Origin: Burkholderiaceae bacterium
Lineage (GTDB): Bacteria > Pseudomonadota > Gammaproteobacteria > Burkholderiales > Burkholderiaceae_D
Assembly: GCA_018261755.1 (NCBI GenBank)
Contig: JAGTRJ010000025.1
Location: forward strand, 29,016-93,015
Length of the DNA stretch: 64,000 nucleotides
Direction of reading: 5' to 3'
Made by a program: the position numbers and the translations under genes. This document shows positions 1 through 10,753 of this stretch, in pieces (the first letter of the stretch is position 1; each line of letters begins with the position of its first letter). The notes under the pieces are model-generated. The model saw only the letters and a program-made list of their open reading frames with translations. It searched no databases and was not told the DNA's origin.

Positions 1-135
1 AATGTCGGCATCGCCTTCATAGCGTTTCTTGGTTGCCAATGCCAGCGCATGCTCCAGCGCACCGAACACGACTTCCTTGTCAACGTTCTTTTCACGCGCC
101 AGCGCATCAACCAGCTGCAGAATTTCGAGACTCAT
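1..135 (-). CDS. nusA: Transcription termination/antitermination factor NusA (N-terminal fragment, cut by window edge)
   Basis: Only the first 45 codons are in the window. The peptide begins [20 protein letters not shown], the typical start of the NusA N-terminal domain, which contacts RNA polymerase. NusA modulates pausing, intrinsic termination and antitermination. The ATG overlaps the rimP stop codon (ATGA), so the two genes are translationally coupled, as expected of the rimP-nusA-infB operon. The rest of the gene lies left of the window. Confidence 0.93.
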   Translation of the reverse strand, partial: MSLEILQLVDALAREKNVDKEVVFGALEHALALATKKRYEGDADI

Positions 136-617
136 GCTTTGCGGCTCCTAAAATCGACCTGCGGCACCAGCCGCGCCTTGTCCACATCGGCCAGCGCGAA
201 CTCCAGCATCGCCGGCCCTTCTTTCGCTTCAAATTCCAGTTTCAACTTTTCACCTTCCGGGGCATGCAATATCCCCTGATACGATTTGCGATTCGACGTG
301 CCCGGGATCGCCATGCGCAGCTTGATGACCACCTCGCACCCCGCAAAACGTTCAAAATCAGACAGCTTTTTCAGCGGACGATCCAACCCCGGCGACGATA
401 TTTCAAGCCGCTCGTAATCGACATTCTCGACCGTCAGCACATGCGACAGCTGATGACTGACTTTTTCGCAATCGGATACCGAAATCGCTCCCTTGCCTGC
501 ATCCTGCGGCAGGAAATCGATGTATACACGCAGCAGGCCGCCCCCGGCCCTCTCGAAATCAACCAGATCGTAGCCAAGCCCGGCAACGGTTTTTTCAATC
601 AAATCCAGCAACTGCAA
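132..617 (-). CDS. rimP: Ribosome maturation factor RimP
   Basis: RimP assists maturation of the 30S subunit in the cytoplasm. The 161-residue product has the family pattern: an N-terminal stretch [17 protein letters not shown], then [12 protein letters not shown], and a later [12 protein letters not shown] segment. The open frame extends upstream to 686, but the extra residues come from a terminator-like hairpin and poly-U run and do not resemble RimP. I chose a TTG start at 617 because GGAG lies about 8 bases upstream and the protein then begins with QLLDLIEKT as in relatives. It overlaps nusA by 4 bases and is preceded by a long leader with possible attenuation. Confidence 0.93.
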   Translation of the reverse strand: MQLLDLIEKTVAGLGYDLVDFERAGGGLLRVYIDFLPQDAGKGAISVSDCEKVSHQLSHVLTVENVDYERLEISSPGLDRPLKKLSDFERFAGCEVVIKLRMAIPGTSNRKSYQGILHAPEGEKLKLEFEAKEGPAMLEFALADVDKARLVPQVDFRSRKA

Positions 618-650
618 CGCTTTTCTCCATTCGGACTGCACATCCGGCGC

Positions 651-679
651 AAGAAAAAAAAAATGGGCAACCGCCCATC
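651..679 (-). terminator. Intrinsic terminator-like hairpin in the rimP leader (possible attenuator)
   Basis: Read leftward, a 6-bp perfect stem ATGGGC/GCCCAT (673-678 with 663-668, loop of 4) is followed directly by a run of about ten U. This is a canonical intrinsic terminator, placed between a strong leftward promoter (741-769) and the rimP start at 617. Its position makes it a candidate conditional terminator for the rimP-nusA operon rather than the end of an upstream gene, since no leftward gene precedes it within about 400 bases. Confidence 0.75.
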
Positions 680-696
680 TCGTCATTATCCGTCAA

Positions 697-716
697 CCAT
701 AAATAATTTATGGGCC
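697..716 (-). promoter_or_regulatory. Leader hairpin and competing antiterminator segment
   Basis: Just upstream of the terminator hairpin, leftward transcripts carry a 7-bp perfect hairpin (697-703 with 707-713, 3-base loop). Bases 710-715 read GCCCAT on this strand and can pair with the 5' arm ATGGGC of the terminator (673-678). The two pairings exclude each other, which is the layout of an attenuator. Which ligand, protein or ribosome event would switch it cannot be seen. Confidence 0.4.
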
Positions 717-740
717 AACTTCATACTCTTTAATCGAAAA

Positions 741-769
741 ATTATAATCGAAATTTCCCGCTCTGGCAA
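741..769 (-). promoter_or_regulatory. Sigma-70 promoter for rimP-nusA
   Basis: On the minus strand TTGCCA (764-769) and a perfect TATAAT (741-746) are separated by 17 bases, a near-consensus sigma-70 promoter. Transcription would start near 734, giving a leader of about 115 bases before the rimP TTG. Confidence 0.7.
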
Positions 770-1067
770 CGATTGGCCGTGGAGCAGCCTGACTGACCCC
801 ATGTGCAACATAATATGCACCAAACAGAAGCAATACCCTGCCGCATGCAGCGCCGGCACTGGCGTGCCGTAAAATACCCGCCAGCGCCGCGCTCGAACTC
901 GCTTATACTCACGCCTCGACAAGCATTGCATGCGCAGCCGGCTTCGCCCGCAAGACAACAGATAACGCCGGGAAATATTGCCTGCAAAACAATTTTCCAC
1001 TGCTCATTTGTTGAGCAACTCGACACAGGCCTTGAAAAACCTCGTTTTTTTGATCACCATCAAACCT
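770..1067. other. Intergenic region without recognised gene
   Basis: This stretch separates the leftward rimP promoter from the rightward parE signals. Small open frames exist on both strands but lack family resemblance and good ribosome sites. I see no tRNA here, although some bacteria carry an initiator tRNA upstream of rimP. Confidence 0.5.
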
Positions 1068-1090
1068 TTATCCACAAAACCTGTGGGTAA
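1068..1090. promoter_or_regulatory. Inverted pair of DnaA-box-like sites upstream of parE
   Basis: TTATCCACA (1068-1076, a perfect match to the DnaA consensus TTATNCACA) faces TGTGGGTAA (1082-1090, one mismatch on the opposite strand) across 5 bases. The pair lies about 20 bases before the parE start. DnaA binding is an inference; the symmetric motif is directly visible. Confidence 0.4.
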
Positions 1091-1110
1091 CTCGGAACTT
1101 ATTTTGTTTC

Positions 1111-3090
1111 ATGGCAACAAGAACTTCTGATTACAGCGAATCCTCCATCCGCGTGCTCAAAGGGCTAGAACCGGTGCGACAACGCCCCGGCATGTACACC
1201 CGTACCGAAAATCCACTGCACATCGTGCAGGAAGTAATCGACAATGCATCGGACGAAGCACTCGGCGGCCACTGCTCACACATCATCGTCACCCAGCGCG
1301 CCGATGGCGGCATAAGCGTCGAGGACAACGGGCGCGGCATCCCGACGGGATTACACCCGGATGAAAATATTCCGACGGTCGAAATCGTTTTTACCCGGCT
1401 GCATGCCGGCGGCAAGTTCGACAAGGGCGCGAACGGCGCGTATGCGTTTTCCGGCGGCCTGCACGGCGTCGGCGTGTCGGTCACGAATGCGCTGTCGTCT
1501 CGACTGGAAGTCATCGTCTGGCGCGAAGGCCAGGTGCATGGCATCGTATTTGCCGACGGCGACGTTATCGAGCCGCTGCAGTCACGTCCGCTGACCCGGG
1601 GCGAAAAAAAATCCGGCACCTGCGTCACCGTCTGGCCCGACCCGGCGTATTTCGACTCACCCGCCATCCCGCAAGCCGAATTGCAGCATCTGTTGCGCTC
1701 GAAAGCGATTCTCTTGCCCGGAGTGAAAATCACGCTGGTGAACGAGAAAAAAGGCGAAAGCCAAACCTGGCAATACGAACACGGCTTGCGCGGCTATCTA
1801 ACCGAAACGCTGGCGCAAACATCTGGCAGCGAACTGCTGATCCCGCTGTTCGAAGGCGAACATTACGCCGAAGCCGAGCACGAAGGCTTTGCCGAAGGCG
1901 AAGGCGCGGCCTGGGTGGTGGCCTGGACCGAGGACGGCGCGCTGGTACGCGAATCGTATGTGAACCTAATTCCGACGCCAGCCGGCGGCACGCATGAATC
2001 CGGCCTGCGCGACGGGCTGTTCGGCGCGGTCAAGAACTTCGTCGAACTGCACTCGCTGCTGCCGAAAGGCGTCAAGCTGCTGGCCGAAGACGTATTCGCG
2101 CGGGTATCGTTCGTGCTGTCCGCGCGCGTGCTAGACCCGCAATTCCAGGGACAGATCAAGGAACGGCTGAATTCGCGCGATGCGGTACGGCTGGTGTCAA
2201 GCTGCGTGCGCGCGCCGCTGGAACTGTGGCTGAACCAGAACGTCGAACATGGCCGCGCACTGGCCGAACTGGTGATCCGCCAGGCGCAGGCTCGGGTGCG
2301 CTCGGCGCAAAAAGTGGTGAAGAAAAAATCGTCCGGCGTGGCGGTGCTGCCCGGCAAGCTGACCGATTGCGAATCGACCGACATCACCCGCAACGAGCTG
2401 TTTCTGGTCGAGGGCGATTCCGCCGGCGGCTCGGCCAAGCTCGGCCGCAACAAGGAATTCCAGGCGATTCTGCCGTTGCGCGGCAAAGTGCTGAATTCGT
2501 GGGAAACCGAACGCGACCGGCTGTTCGCCAACAACGAGATTCACGACATCTCGGTTGCAATCGGGGTCGATCCGCACGGCCCGAACGACAACCCCGACCT
2601 GAGCGGGCTGCGCTACGGCAAGATCTGCATCCTGTCCGATGCCGACGTCGATGGCTCGCACATTCAGGTGCTGCTGCTGACGCTGTTCCTGCGCCATTTC
2701 CCGCGGCTGATCGAACACGGCCACATCTGTGTTGCCCGACCGCCGCTATACCGCGTCGATGCGCCGGCACGTGGCAAAAAACCGCTGCAAAAACTGTATG
2801 CGCTGGACGATGCCGAACTGACGTCGATCGAAGACAAGCTGAAAAAGGATGGCGTGAAGGATGGCGCATGGTCGATTTCCCGCTTCAAGGGGCTGGGCGA
2901 AATGAACGCCGAGCAATTGTGGGAAACGACGATGAACCCGGACACGCGCCGGCTGCAGCCGGTCGCGTTCGGCGAACTGGGACGGAACACATCCGAAGAA
3001 CGCTTCAACATGCTGATGGGCAAAGGCGAAGCCGCTGCGCGGCGCGCGTGGATGGAGGAACACGGCAACGATGTCGAGGCCGATATTTAA
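1111..3090 (+). CDS. parE: DNA topoisomerase IV subunit B (ParE)
   Basis: ATPase subunit of topoisomerase IV, which decatenates daughter chromosomes with ParC. The 659-residue protein has the GHKL ATPase signatures EVIDNASDEA (41-50), DNGRGIP (72-78) and GGLHGVGVSVTNALS. The Toprim motifs EGDSAGG (from 434) and DADVDGSH (510-517) coordinate Mg, and a C-terminal FKGLGEMNAEQLWETT follows. The start ATG gives the usual ParE N-terminus. The 659-residue length and the parE-parC layout favour ParE over the longer GyrB. parC follows after about 120 bases, so the pair is probably co-expressed. Confidence 0.96.
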   Translation: MATRTSDYSESSIRVLKGLEPVRQRPGMYTRTENPLHIVQEVIDNASDEALGGHCSHIIVTQRADGGISVEDNGRGIPTGLHPDENIPTVEIVFTRLHAGGKFDKGANGAYAFSGGLHGVGVSVTNALSSRLEVIVWREGQVHGIVFADGDVIEPLQSRPLTRGEKKSGTCVTVWPDPAYFDSPAIPQAELQHLLRSKAILLPGVKITLVNEKKGESQTWQYEHGLRGYLTETLAQTSGSELLIPLFEGEHYAEAEHEGFAEGEGAAWVVAWTEDGALVRESYVNLIPTPAGGTHESGLRDGLFGAVKNFVELHSLLPKGVKLLAEDVFARVSFVLSARVLDPQFQGQIKERLNSRDAVRLVSSCVRAPLELWLNQNVEHGRALAELVIRQAQARVRSAQKVVKKKSSGVAVLPGKLTDCESTDITRNELFLVEGDSAGGSAKLGRNKEFQAILPLRGKVLNSWETERDRLFANNEIHDISVAIGVDPHGPNDNPDLSGLRYGKICILSDADVDGSHIQVLLLTLFLRHFPRLIEHGHICVARPPLYRVDAPARGKKPLQKLYALDDAELTSIEDKLKKDGVKDGAWSISRFKGLGEMNAEQLWETTMNPDTRRLQPVAFGELGRNTSEERFNMLMGKGEAAARRAWMEEHGNDVEADI

Positions 3091-3211
3091 CCAGTTTGAA
3101 ACCGATAGCACCCGCGCGACCTTGCCGTACTGCCAGAACTGCCTGCGACCGCGCGCCTTGCTCCCGGTTCCAAACAACACGGAAACACGATACAGGTTTC
3201 AGTAAACAACC

Positions 3212-5527
<2,316 letters not shown>

Positions 5528-5610
5528 GCGCGAGGTCTGCCCGGTATTGTGCGAATCGAACCGGCAGTCATTCCCTTATCATCGCGCAAAGCTAACCCTT
5601 TCCGGCTGCC

Positions 5611-6420
5611 ATGTCCGTCGATCATTACGAAAATTTTCCGGTGGCGTCGTTTCTGCTGCCCAAGCATCTGCGTCCGGCGGTGCAGACGATCTACGCCTTT
5701 GCGCGCAGCGCCGACGACATTGCCGACGAAGGCCATGCGCCAACCAGCATCCGGCTCGAACTGCTGACCGAATACGAAGACGGACTGGATCGGATCGAGC
5801 ACAACCTGACGGCCAAATCCGAACTGTTTCAATCGCTGGAAGACGTGATCCGCGATTACCGGCTGCCGCTACTGCCGTTTCGCGATCTGCTGTCGGCGTT
5901 CAAGCAGGACGTGGTCAAGACGCGCTATGCCAGCTTTCAGGAAGTGCTGGACTATTGCCGCCGCTCGGCCAATCCGGTGGGCGAACTGATGCTGTACCTG
6001 TACGACGCGGTCGATGTGAAAAACCTGAACGAATCGGACGCCATCTGTTCCGCGCTGCAGTTGATCAATTTCTGGCAGGACGTGGCCATCGACTGGCAAA
6101 AAGATCGCGTCTACCTGCCGCAAAATGAAATGCGCGCCTTCGGCGTCAGCGAAAATCATCTGGCACAGCAGATTGCCGACGATGCCTGGCGCAGCCTGAT
6201 GCGCTTTCAGGTCGACCGCGCCCGCACCATCATGCGCGCCGGCGCGCCGCTCGCATCCCGCCTGCCGGGGCGCATCGGCTGGGAACTGCGGATGGTGGTG
6301 CAAGGCGGCCTGCGCATTCTGGAAAAGATCGAATCGGCCGATTACGACGTCTTCCGCCAGCGGCCCAAACTCGGCAAGCTCGACTGGCTGCGAATGGCGT
6401 GGAATGCGCTTGATGGCTAA
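5611..6420 (+). CDS. hpnC: Squalene/phytoene synthase family protein HpnC (hydroxysqualene synthase)
   Basis: 269-residue all-helical prenyl synthase of the squalene/phytoene synthase superfamily. It has the first aspartate motif DDIADE (35-40) and a second, NFWQDVAID (153-161). The N-terminus DHYENFPVASFLLP is typical of HpnC, which in hopanoid producers turns presqualene diphosphate into hydroxysqualene. HpnD and HpnE, its usual partners, are not in this window, so whether the cell completes the route is unknown. It follows parC by about 80 bases. A CrtB-type phytoene synthase is less likely from the N-terminal motif. Confidence 0.82.
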   Translation: MSVDHYENFPVASFLLPKHLRPAVQTIYAFARSADDIADEGHAPTSIRLELLTEYEDGLDRIEHNLTAKSELFQSLEDVIRDYRLPLLPFRDLLSAFKQDVVKTRYASFQEVLDYCRRSANPVGELMLYLYDAVDVKNLNESDAICSALQLINFWQDVAIDWQKDRVYLPQNEMRAFGVSENHLAQQIADDAWRSLMRFQVDRARTIMRAGAPLASRLPGRIGWELRMVVQGGLRILEKIESADYDVFRQRPKLGKLDWLRMAWNALDG

Positions 6421-6441
6421 TGGCTAATAATGCCGCAAATC

Positions 6442-6587
6442 AACAGGCTGCTGAAAAACGTCGCGAGGATGGTTAGATGCAAGGCGCACGGAGCGCAGGA
6501 ACCGGAATGTACAAGATGTACATGAGGATTCCGAGCACCGCGCAACGCCGCAGATGACCCACCACAGTAGTTTTTCAGCAGGCTGTT
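6442..6587. repeat. MITE-like palindromic repeat, family 2, copy 1
   Basis: About 146 bases ending in near-perfect inverted repeats: AACAGGCTGCTGAAAAAC at the left and GTTTTTCAGCAGGCTGTT at the right, one mismatch. The interior is strongly similar to 11585-11718 (shared blocks GCGAGGATGGTTAGA, CAAGGCGCACG, CGCGCAACGCCGCAGATGACC). It contains no open frame. The right end supplies the stop codon of the leftward flavin reductase gene. The long palindromic ends could also act as a terminator. Confidence 0.75.
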
Positions 6588-7134
6588 AAACACCCGCCGG
6601 AATTTTCGACCGCATCAGCTTCTTCCGCTCAAGCCTGCGCCCGTCCACAATGAAAGTGCCATCGCCAACGGCATGGATCGTGCGCTGCTCCTTGCGCGCA
6701 GCATCGACGTAAGCCGCCACGCCTTCGAGCAGCACGATGTTGTGCTTCTTGACGATATCGACCACCCGGCACTCGATATTCGCCAGGCATTCCTTAATCA
6801 GCGGCGCGACCACCTGCCTGCCCTGCACCGGCGTGAGCGAAAACCGTTCGAACTTGTCGCCATCCTTGCCACAACAGGTGCCGATGCCGACCACCTTGTC
6901 CAGCAGATCGACGCCCGGAATCGCCAGCACGCACTCCTTCGTTTTCTTTAGCGCGGCAAACGAATGGTTCCACGGCCCGGTGGTGAGCGCGAAAACCGGC
7001 GTGAAATCGTTCACCATGGTCCACGAAATCGTCATCACGTTGCTTTGCTTGCCGTCGTTCGTCGTCACCAGCACCACCGGCCCGGACTCCATCAGCGTGA
7101 AAGCCCTGCCGAGCCGAATTTTCCTCATTGCCAT
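6586..7134 (-). CDS. Flavin reductase-like domain protein
   Basis: 182-residue protein of the flavin reductase/FMN-binding split-barrel family (DIM6/NTAB-like). Visible family features are the N-terminal GPVVLVTTNDGKQSNVMTIS strand-loop and the central FALTTGPWNHSFA and KECVLAIPG segments. Such proteins bind FMN and reduce flavins or related substrates in the cytoplasm; the substrate here is unknown. The open frame runs up to 7281, but I chose the ATG at 7134 because GGGAGG lies 5 bases upstream. Its TAA stop lies in the terminal repeat of the adjacent MITE-like element. Confidence 0.8.
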   Translation of the reverse strand: MAMRKIRLGRAFTLMESGPVVLVTTNDGKQSNVMTISWTMVNDFTPVFALTTGPWNHSFAALKKTKECVLAIPGVDLLDKVVGIGTCCGKDGDKFERFSLTPVQGRQVVAPLIKECLANIECRVVDIVKKHNIVLLEGVAAYVDAARKEQRTIHAVGDGTFIVDGRRLERKKLMRSKIPAGV

Positions 7135-7317
7135 CTCAACCTCCCGTTGCCCATATTTCCGTGTTGGACCATGACGGCACGGGCCAAGTTCAGCCGCAGG
7201 CCGGCGATGTGCAATGTTACCCCGTCCTGCCGGTGCGAAGGCAGCCGAAACGCACGCGATGCAACCAGAAAATCCTCGCACACGTTCTGATCGCGGCAGA
7301 AAAAAACCAGATTAGCA
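7135..7317. other. Intergenic region, no gene recognised
   Basis: Upstream region of the leftward flavin reductase-like gene, up to the first 120-bp repeat. Open frames here lack family resemblance. Confidence 0.4.
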
Positions 7318-7436
7318 GGGGTATATGCTTAAAAACAAGCTCAGGGCCACATTTTTGCTGGCTGTTTAAAAATACACCACCCAGTATATTTTTCAGCCTT
7401 ATTGACCAAAAATGCGTTTTGAGTCAGTTATTTTGG
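7318..7436 (-). repeat. 120-bp intergenic repeat, family 1, copy A
   Basis: Near-complete copy in the GGGGTATAT-first orientation. It shares with the other copies GCTGGCTGTTTAAAAATAC, CAGTATATTTTTCAGCC and the terminal GAGTCAGTTATTTT. The inner palindrome (AAAATAC...GTATATTTTT) is flanked by A and T runs. It lies downstream of the leftward gene ending at 7606 and has no coding capacity. Confidence 0.8.
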
Positions 7437-7605
7437 TGTGAAGCATGAGAACTGGACGGGACAACAGACCGTTGATGGTGCCAGCGCACAGCCATTCAGG
7501 ATGAATAATGGTGGGCTGTTCCCCATTATCTCTCTTGCGCAAGGGTGGCCTACGCTGCAAGCGAGAGTGTCGCTTGGTCGAACAGTTCGAGTGCAGTTGG
7601 CATAT

Positions 7606-8145
7606 TCATCTCTGCATGTTTTGATTTATGAAAATTGCTGCAAATAGCGCCTCTTCATTTGTTGTTTGAATGTCTGGGCAAGTAAAAGCTGTCGGTTTCC
7701 AAGGTCCCGGCATATCACCACCAGCCCTTATGTAAAGAACCATTTCACCTAGTAATTTCATGTCCGTGCGACGGTTCACTTGGACAAATGTTCTTTTCAC
7801 AGAAATTTCGCCGGGGTTGAGCGCTGGTGCGCCCTGAGCGTAGTATTCGACTTTGCGGGTGTACAGATATTCCGCACCAAGCGAGTTTTCTCCTTGAGTT
7901 GGTTCATAGAAATTCACCTGCCCCCACTGGTTAAATTTCTCCGGTGGCAGTACCACCTGTTCATAAACCCTGATTCCGCCATCCTTAGCGCACAAATTCC
8001 TCACCTTGGCATCTTGAAATGCTTTGTAGATTTCGAAGCTGATGAACAATCCAATAGTGATGACGAAAATCGCAACCAGTGGAAACAAGCAACCAGTTAA
8101 ACAGCCTGAGCGAGTTGTCTGTTTTTTATTCTGGTCTTCATCCAT
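7606..8145 (-). CDS. Membrane-anchored protein of unknown function (accessory gene)
   Basis: 179 residues, function not recognised. After a short polar N-terminus (MDEDQNKKQTTRSG) comes one hydrophobic segment (about residues 15-40, CLFPLVAIFVITIGLFISF), then a soluble domain with NLCAKDGGIRVYEQVVLPP, probably outside the membrane. The ATG at 8145 has AGGAG about 6 bases upstream; a longer frame to 8190 lacks this. The gene is visibly AT-richer than its neighbours and is bracketed by two same-orientation copies of the family 1 repeat, suggesting acquired DNA. From memory, similar small proteins occur in Pseudomonas and Burkholderiales without a known role. Confidence 0.75.
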   Translation of the reverse strand: MDEDQNKKQTTRSGCLTGCLFPLVAIFVITIGLFISFEIYKAFQDAKVRNLCAKDGGIRVYEQVVLPPEKFNQWGQVNFYEPTQGENSLGAEYLYTRKVEYYAQGAPALNPGEISVKRTFVQVNRRTDMKLLGEMVLYIRAGGDMPGPWKPTAFTCPDIQTTNEEALFAAIFINQNMQR

Positions 8146-8323
8146 ACAAACTCCTATCAATGTCCTGTGCCATGTATGGGTTAAACCCATTTTTCAGAAA
8201 GAAAACACAAGAAAACAGGGGACAGACCACAATTAGCCAACTACCGCAATTCCCTTTTCCTACACCCCGCTCTCCTTACGCCCTGCCCTTATGCGTACAA
8301 ATTGACCATAAAGCAAGTTATGA

Positions 8324-8441
8324 CGGAGTATATGGCTAAAACCCAGCACCGGACCACGGTTTTACTGGCTGTTTAAAAATACACCCACCAGTATATTTTT
8401 CAGCCTTAATGACCAAAAATGCGTTCCGAGTCAGTTATTTT
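8324..8441 (-). repeat. 120-bp intergenic repeat, family 1, copy B
   Basis: Same orientation as copy A and closest to it in sequence (GGCTGTTTAAAAATACACCCACCAGTATATTTTTCAGCC region, GACCAAAAATGCGTT, GAGTCAGTTATTTTGAC). It lies between the start of the accessory gene (8145) and the end of nadC (8529). The rest of the 8146-8528 gap shows no gene. Confidence 0.8.
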
Positions 8442-8528
8442 GACTGGCGTAGGCACACCGCTGCCCGGCGCGAGCGCAGTCCAGCGCGCAGATGCACGCC
8501 TAGTCGTTTTGCAGCAGCCTGCTTGCCG

Positions 8529-9395
8529 CTAACCAAAGATGCGCAGCGAGTAGTCGGTCGCGTGCAGGTCTTTGGTCAACGAGCCGACCGAGATCCGATC
8601 GACACCGGTTTCGGCGATTGAACGCACGCTGTAGAAATTGACGCCGCCGGAGACTTCCAGCACCGCCCGGCCCGCGTTCAGTTTCACCGCAGCGCGGATG
8701 TCTTCCAGCCGGAAGTTGTCGAGCATGACCGATTTCGCGCCGCCGTCGAGTGCTTCCTGCAATTGCGCCAGCGATTCGACTTCAATCTGCACCGGCACGC
8801 CGGCATTCAGCCCCTGCGCGGTTTGCAGCGCGGCCGTGATGCCGCCGGCGGCCGCGATGTGGTTTTCCTTGATCAGGATGCCGTCATACAGCGCCATCCG
8901 CTGGTTCGCGCCGCCGCCGACGCGCACCGCGTATTTCTGCGCCAGCCGCAAGCCGGGCAGCGTTTTGCGCGTGTCCAGGATTTCGGCTTTCGTGCCGGCC
9001 ACCAGTTGCACGAACTTGCGCGTGGCCGTGGCGACGCCGGACATCATTTGCAGGAAATTGAGCGCGGTGCGCTCGGCCGTCAGCAGCGAACGCGCCGGGC
9101 CGGTAATCCAGCAGACTTGCATTTTGGCCTGCAGGTCATCGCCCTCGGCATAGCGCCAGTCGAGCGTCAGGCGTGGATCGACCTGCTTCATCACTGCTTC
9201 GAACCACGGCGCGCCGCACAGCACCGCCGGCTCGCGCACGATCACGCAGGCTTTCACTTCCTTGTCGCCCGACACCAGTCGGCCGGTGACGTCGCCGCTG
9301 CCGATGTCCTCGGCCAATGCGGCCGCCACATTCGCTTCCAGCGCCGCCGCCAGTTGGTCGTCAAACGGCGCGAATCGGTTGTTCAGGTTGCTCAT
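8529..9395 (-). CDS. nadC: Nicotinate-nucleotide pyrophosphorylase, carboxylating (quinolinate phosphoribosyltransferase)
   Basis: 288-residue type II phosphoribosyltransferase that makes nicotinate mononucleotide from quinolinate and PRPP in de novo NAD synthesis. Family landmarks visible are EDIGSGDVT near residue 30, [36 protein letters not shown]-like [16 protein letters not shown], and SGGV followed by [11 protein letters not shown] at the C-terminus. Length is normal. Its ATG overlaps the nadA stop (ATGA), so nadA-nadC are translationally coupled and feed each other directly. Confidence 0.96.
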   Translation of the reverse strand: MSNLNNRFAPFDDQLAAALEANVAAALAEDIGSGDVTGRLVSGDKEVKACVIVREPAVLCGAPWFEAVMKQVDPRLTLDWRYAEGDDLQAKMQVCWITGPARSLLTAERTALNFLQMMSGVATATRKFVQLVAGTKAEILDTRKTLPGLRLAQKYAVRVGGGANQRMALYDGILIKENHIAAAGGITAALQTAQGLNAGVPVQIEVESLAQLQEALDGGAKSVMLDNFRLEDIRAAVKLNAGRAVLEVSGGVNFYSVRSIAETGVDRISVGSLTKDLHATDYSLRIFG

Positions 9396-10507
9396 GCCGG
9401 CCCCATTCCGCTAGAAAAGGCCGAGGCTTGCTTCGCCTTTTGCTCGGCCGCGAATGCCAGCATGCGGTCGATGCAGACGATCGCCTTTTTGCCGATGGCG
9501 GGATCGACGTGGATTTCATTCGCGCCGGATTCGAGCACCGCCGCCAGATTCGCCAGCCCGTTCATCGCCATCCACGGACAGTGGGTGCAGCTCTTGCAGG
9601 TGGCGCTGTTGCCGGAAGTGGGCGCTTCGATGAAACGCTTGTTCGGCGCGGCCTGCTTCATCTTGTGGAACAGTCCGCTTTCGGTGGCTACGATGAATTC
9701 TTCCGCGTCCAGCGTTTGCGCCGCCGTCACCATCTGCGAGGTCGAGCCGACCACGTCCGCCAGCGCAATCACGCCCGCCGGCGATTCCGGATGCACCAGC
9801 ACTTTCGCCTTCGGATGCTCTTTCATCAGCAGTTCGAGTTCGAGCGCCTTGAATTCGTCATGCACCAGACAGGAGCCTTGCCACAGCAGCATGTCAGCCC
9901 CGGTTTCCTGCTGGATGTAGCTGCCCAGATGCTTGTCCGGCGCCCACAGGATTTTCTTGCCCTGCGCGTGCAGGTGGCGCACGATTTCCAGCCCGATGGA
10001 TGACGTTACCATCCAGTCGGCGCGTGCCTTCACCGCAGCGCTGGTGTTGGCATACACCACCACCGTGCGATCCGGGTGCGCGTCGCAAAAGGCGGCAAAC
10101 TGATCGGCCGGGCAGCCGAGGTCGAGCGAACAGGTGGCGTCCAGATCCGGCATCAGCACCGTCTTGTCCGGGCTGAGAATCTTGGCCGTTTCGCCCATGA
10201 AGCGCACGCCGGCCACCACCAGCGTCTTGGCTGCATGGTCGCGCCCGAAACGCGCCATTTCGAGCGAATCCGACACGCAGCCGCCGGTTTCCTCGGCCAG
10301 ATCCTGCACGTCCGGATCGACGTAATAGTGCGCCACCAGCACCGCGCCGCGTTCCTTCAGCAGGCGCTTGATGCGTTCCTTCAGCGCCGCCTTTTCTTCC
10401 GGCGATGGCGCGGCCGGCACGCGCGCCCAGGCTTCGGCGGTGCAGCTGGAACCGGTTTCCATCTGCGGTGATTCGTATTCGATGGTCTTGATATCTGATG
10501 TTGGCAT
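9392..10507 (-). CDS. nadA: Quinolinate synthase A
   Basis: 371-residue [4Fe-4S] enzyme that condenses iminoaspartate with dihydroxyacetone phosphate to quinolinate. Landmarks are [55 protein letters not shown] and the C-terminal [13 protein letters not shown] with cluster cysteines. The frame is open to 10615, but I chose the ATG at 10507 (MPTSDIKT), with AGGA about 9 bases upstream, because the extra N-terminus does not resemble the family. L-aspartate oxidase (nadB) is not in the window. It is followed by nadC with a 4-base overlap. Confidence 0.95.
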   Translation of the reverse strand: MPTSDIKTIEYESPQMETGSSCTAEAWARVPAAPSPEEKAALKERIKRLLKERGAVLVAHYYVDPDVQDLAEETGGCVSDSLEMARFGRDHAAKTLVVAGVRFMGETAKILSPDKTVLMPDLDATCSLDLGCPADQFAAFCDAHPDRTVVVYANTSAAVKARADWMVTSSIGLEIVRHLHAQGKKILWAPDKHLGSYIQQETGADMLLWQGSCLVHDEFKALELELLMKEHPKAKVLVHPESPAGVIALADVVGSTSQMVTAAQTLDAEEFIVATESGLFHKMKQAAPNKRFIEAPTSGNSATCKSCTHCPWMAMNGLANLAAVLESGANEIHVDPAIGKKAIVCIDRMLAFAAEQKAKQASAFSSGMGPA

Positions 10508-10696
10508 GGCGATGAATCCTGTAAAAACGCTAGTATGGTGACTCTGCGGAGCACATGCAATACCCGACCATGAAACCGGCTGCGCCCGCAGCGATGTTTC
10601 ATTCTGCGACAACATTTTGATGTGAGCTTGATCTATTTCATGACATCAGGATGCCCACCTCCGGCAAACTCGCTGTTGTTGGCAGACAACTAGCAA

Positions 10697-10726
10697 TTGT
10701 CGCGCCGGATGATGCTGCTCTATACT
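10697..10726 (+). promoter_or_regulatory. Sigma-70 promoter for the small gene at 10754
   Basis: TTGTCG (10697-10702) and TATACT (10721-10726) are spaced by 18 bases, with a start expected near 10733, about 20 bases before the ATG at 10754. Confidence 0.5.
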
Positions 10727-10753
10727 GAATTTCGATTTCGTTCCAGGGATGCC

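Noticed and set aside
33..872. 279-residue plus-strand frame at the left edge
   Set aside because: Antisense to nusA and rimP and running through their leader; no family resemblance.
686..1110. Initiator tRNA (metY-like) upstream of rimP
   Set aside because: No cloverleaf, TTCGAxxC T-loop or CCA end could be found on either strand.
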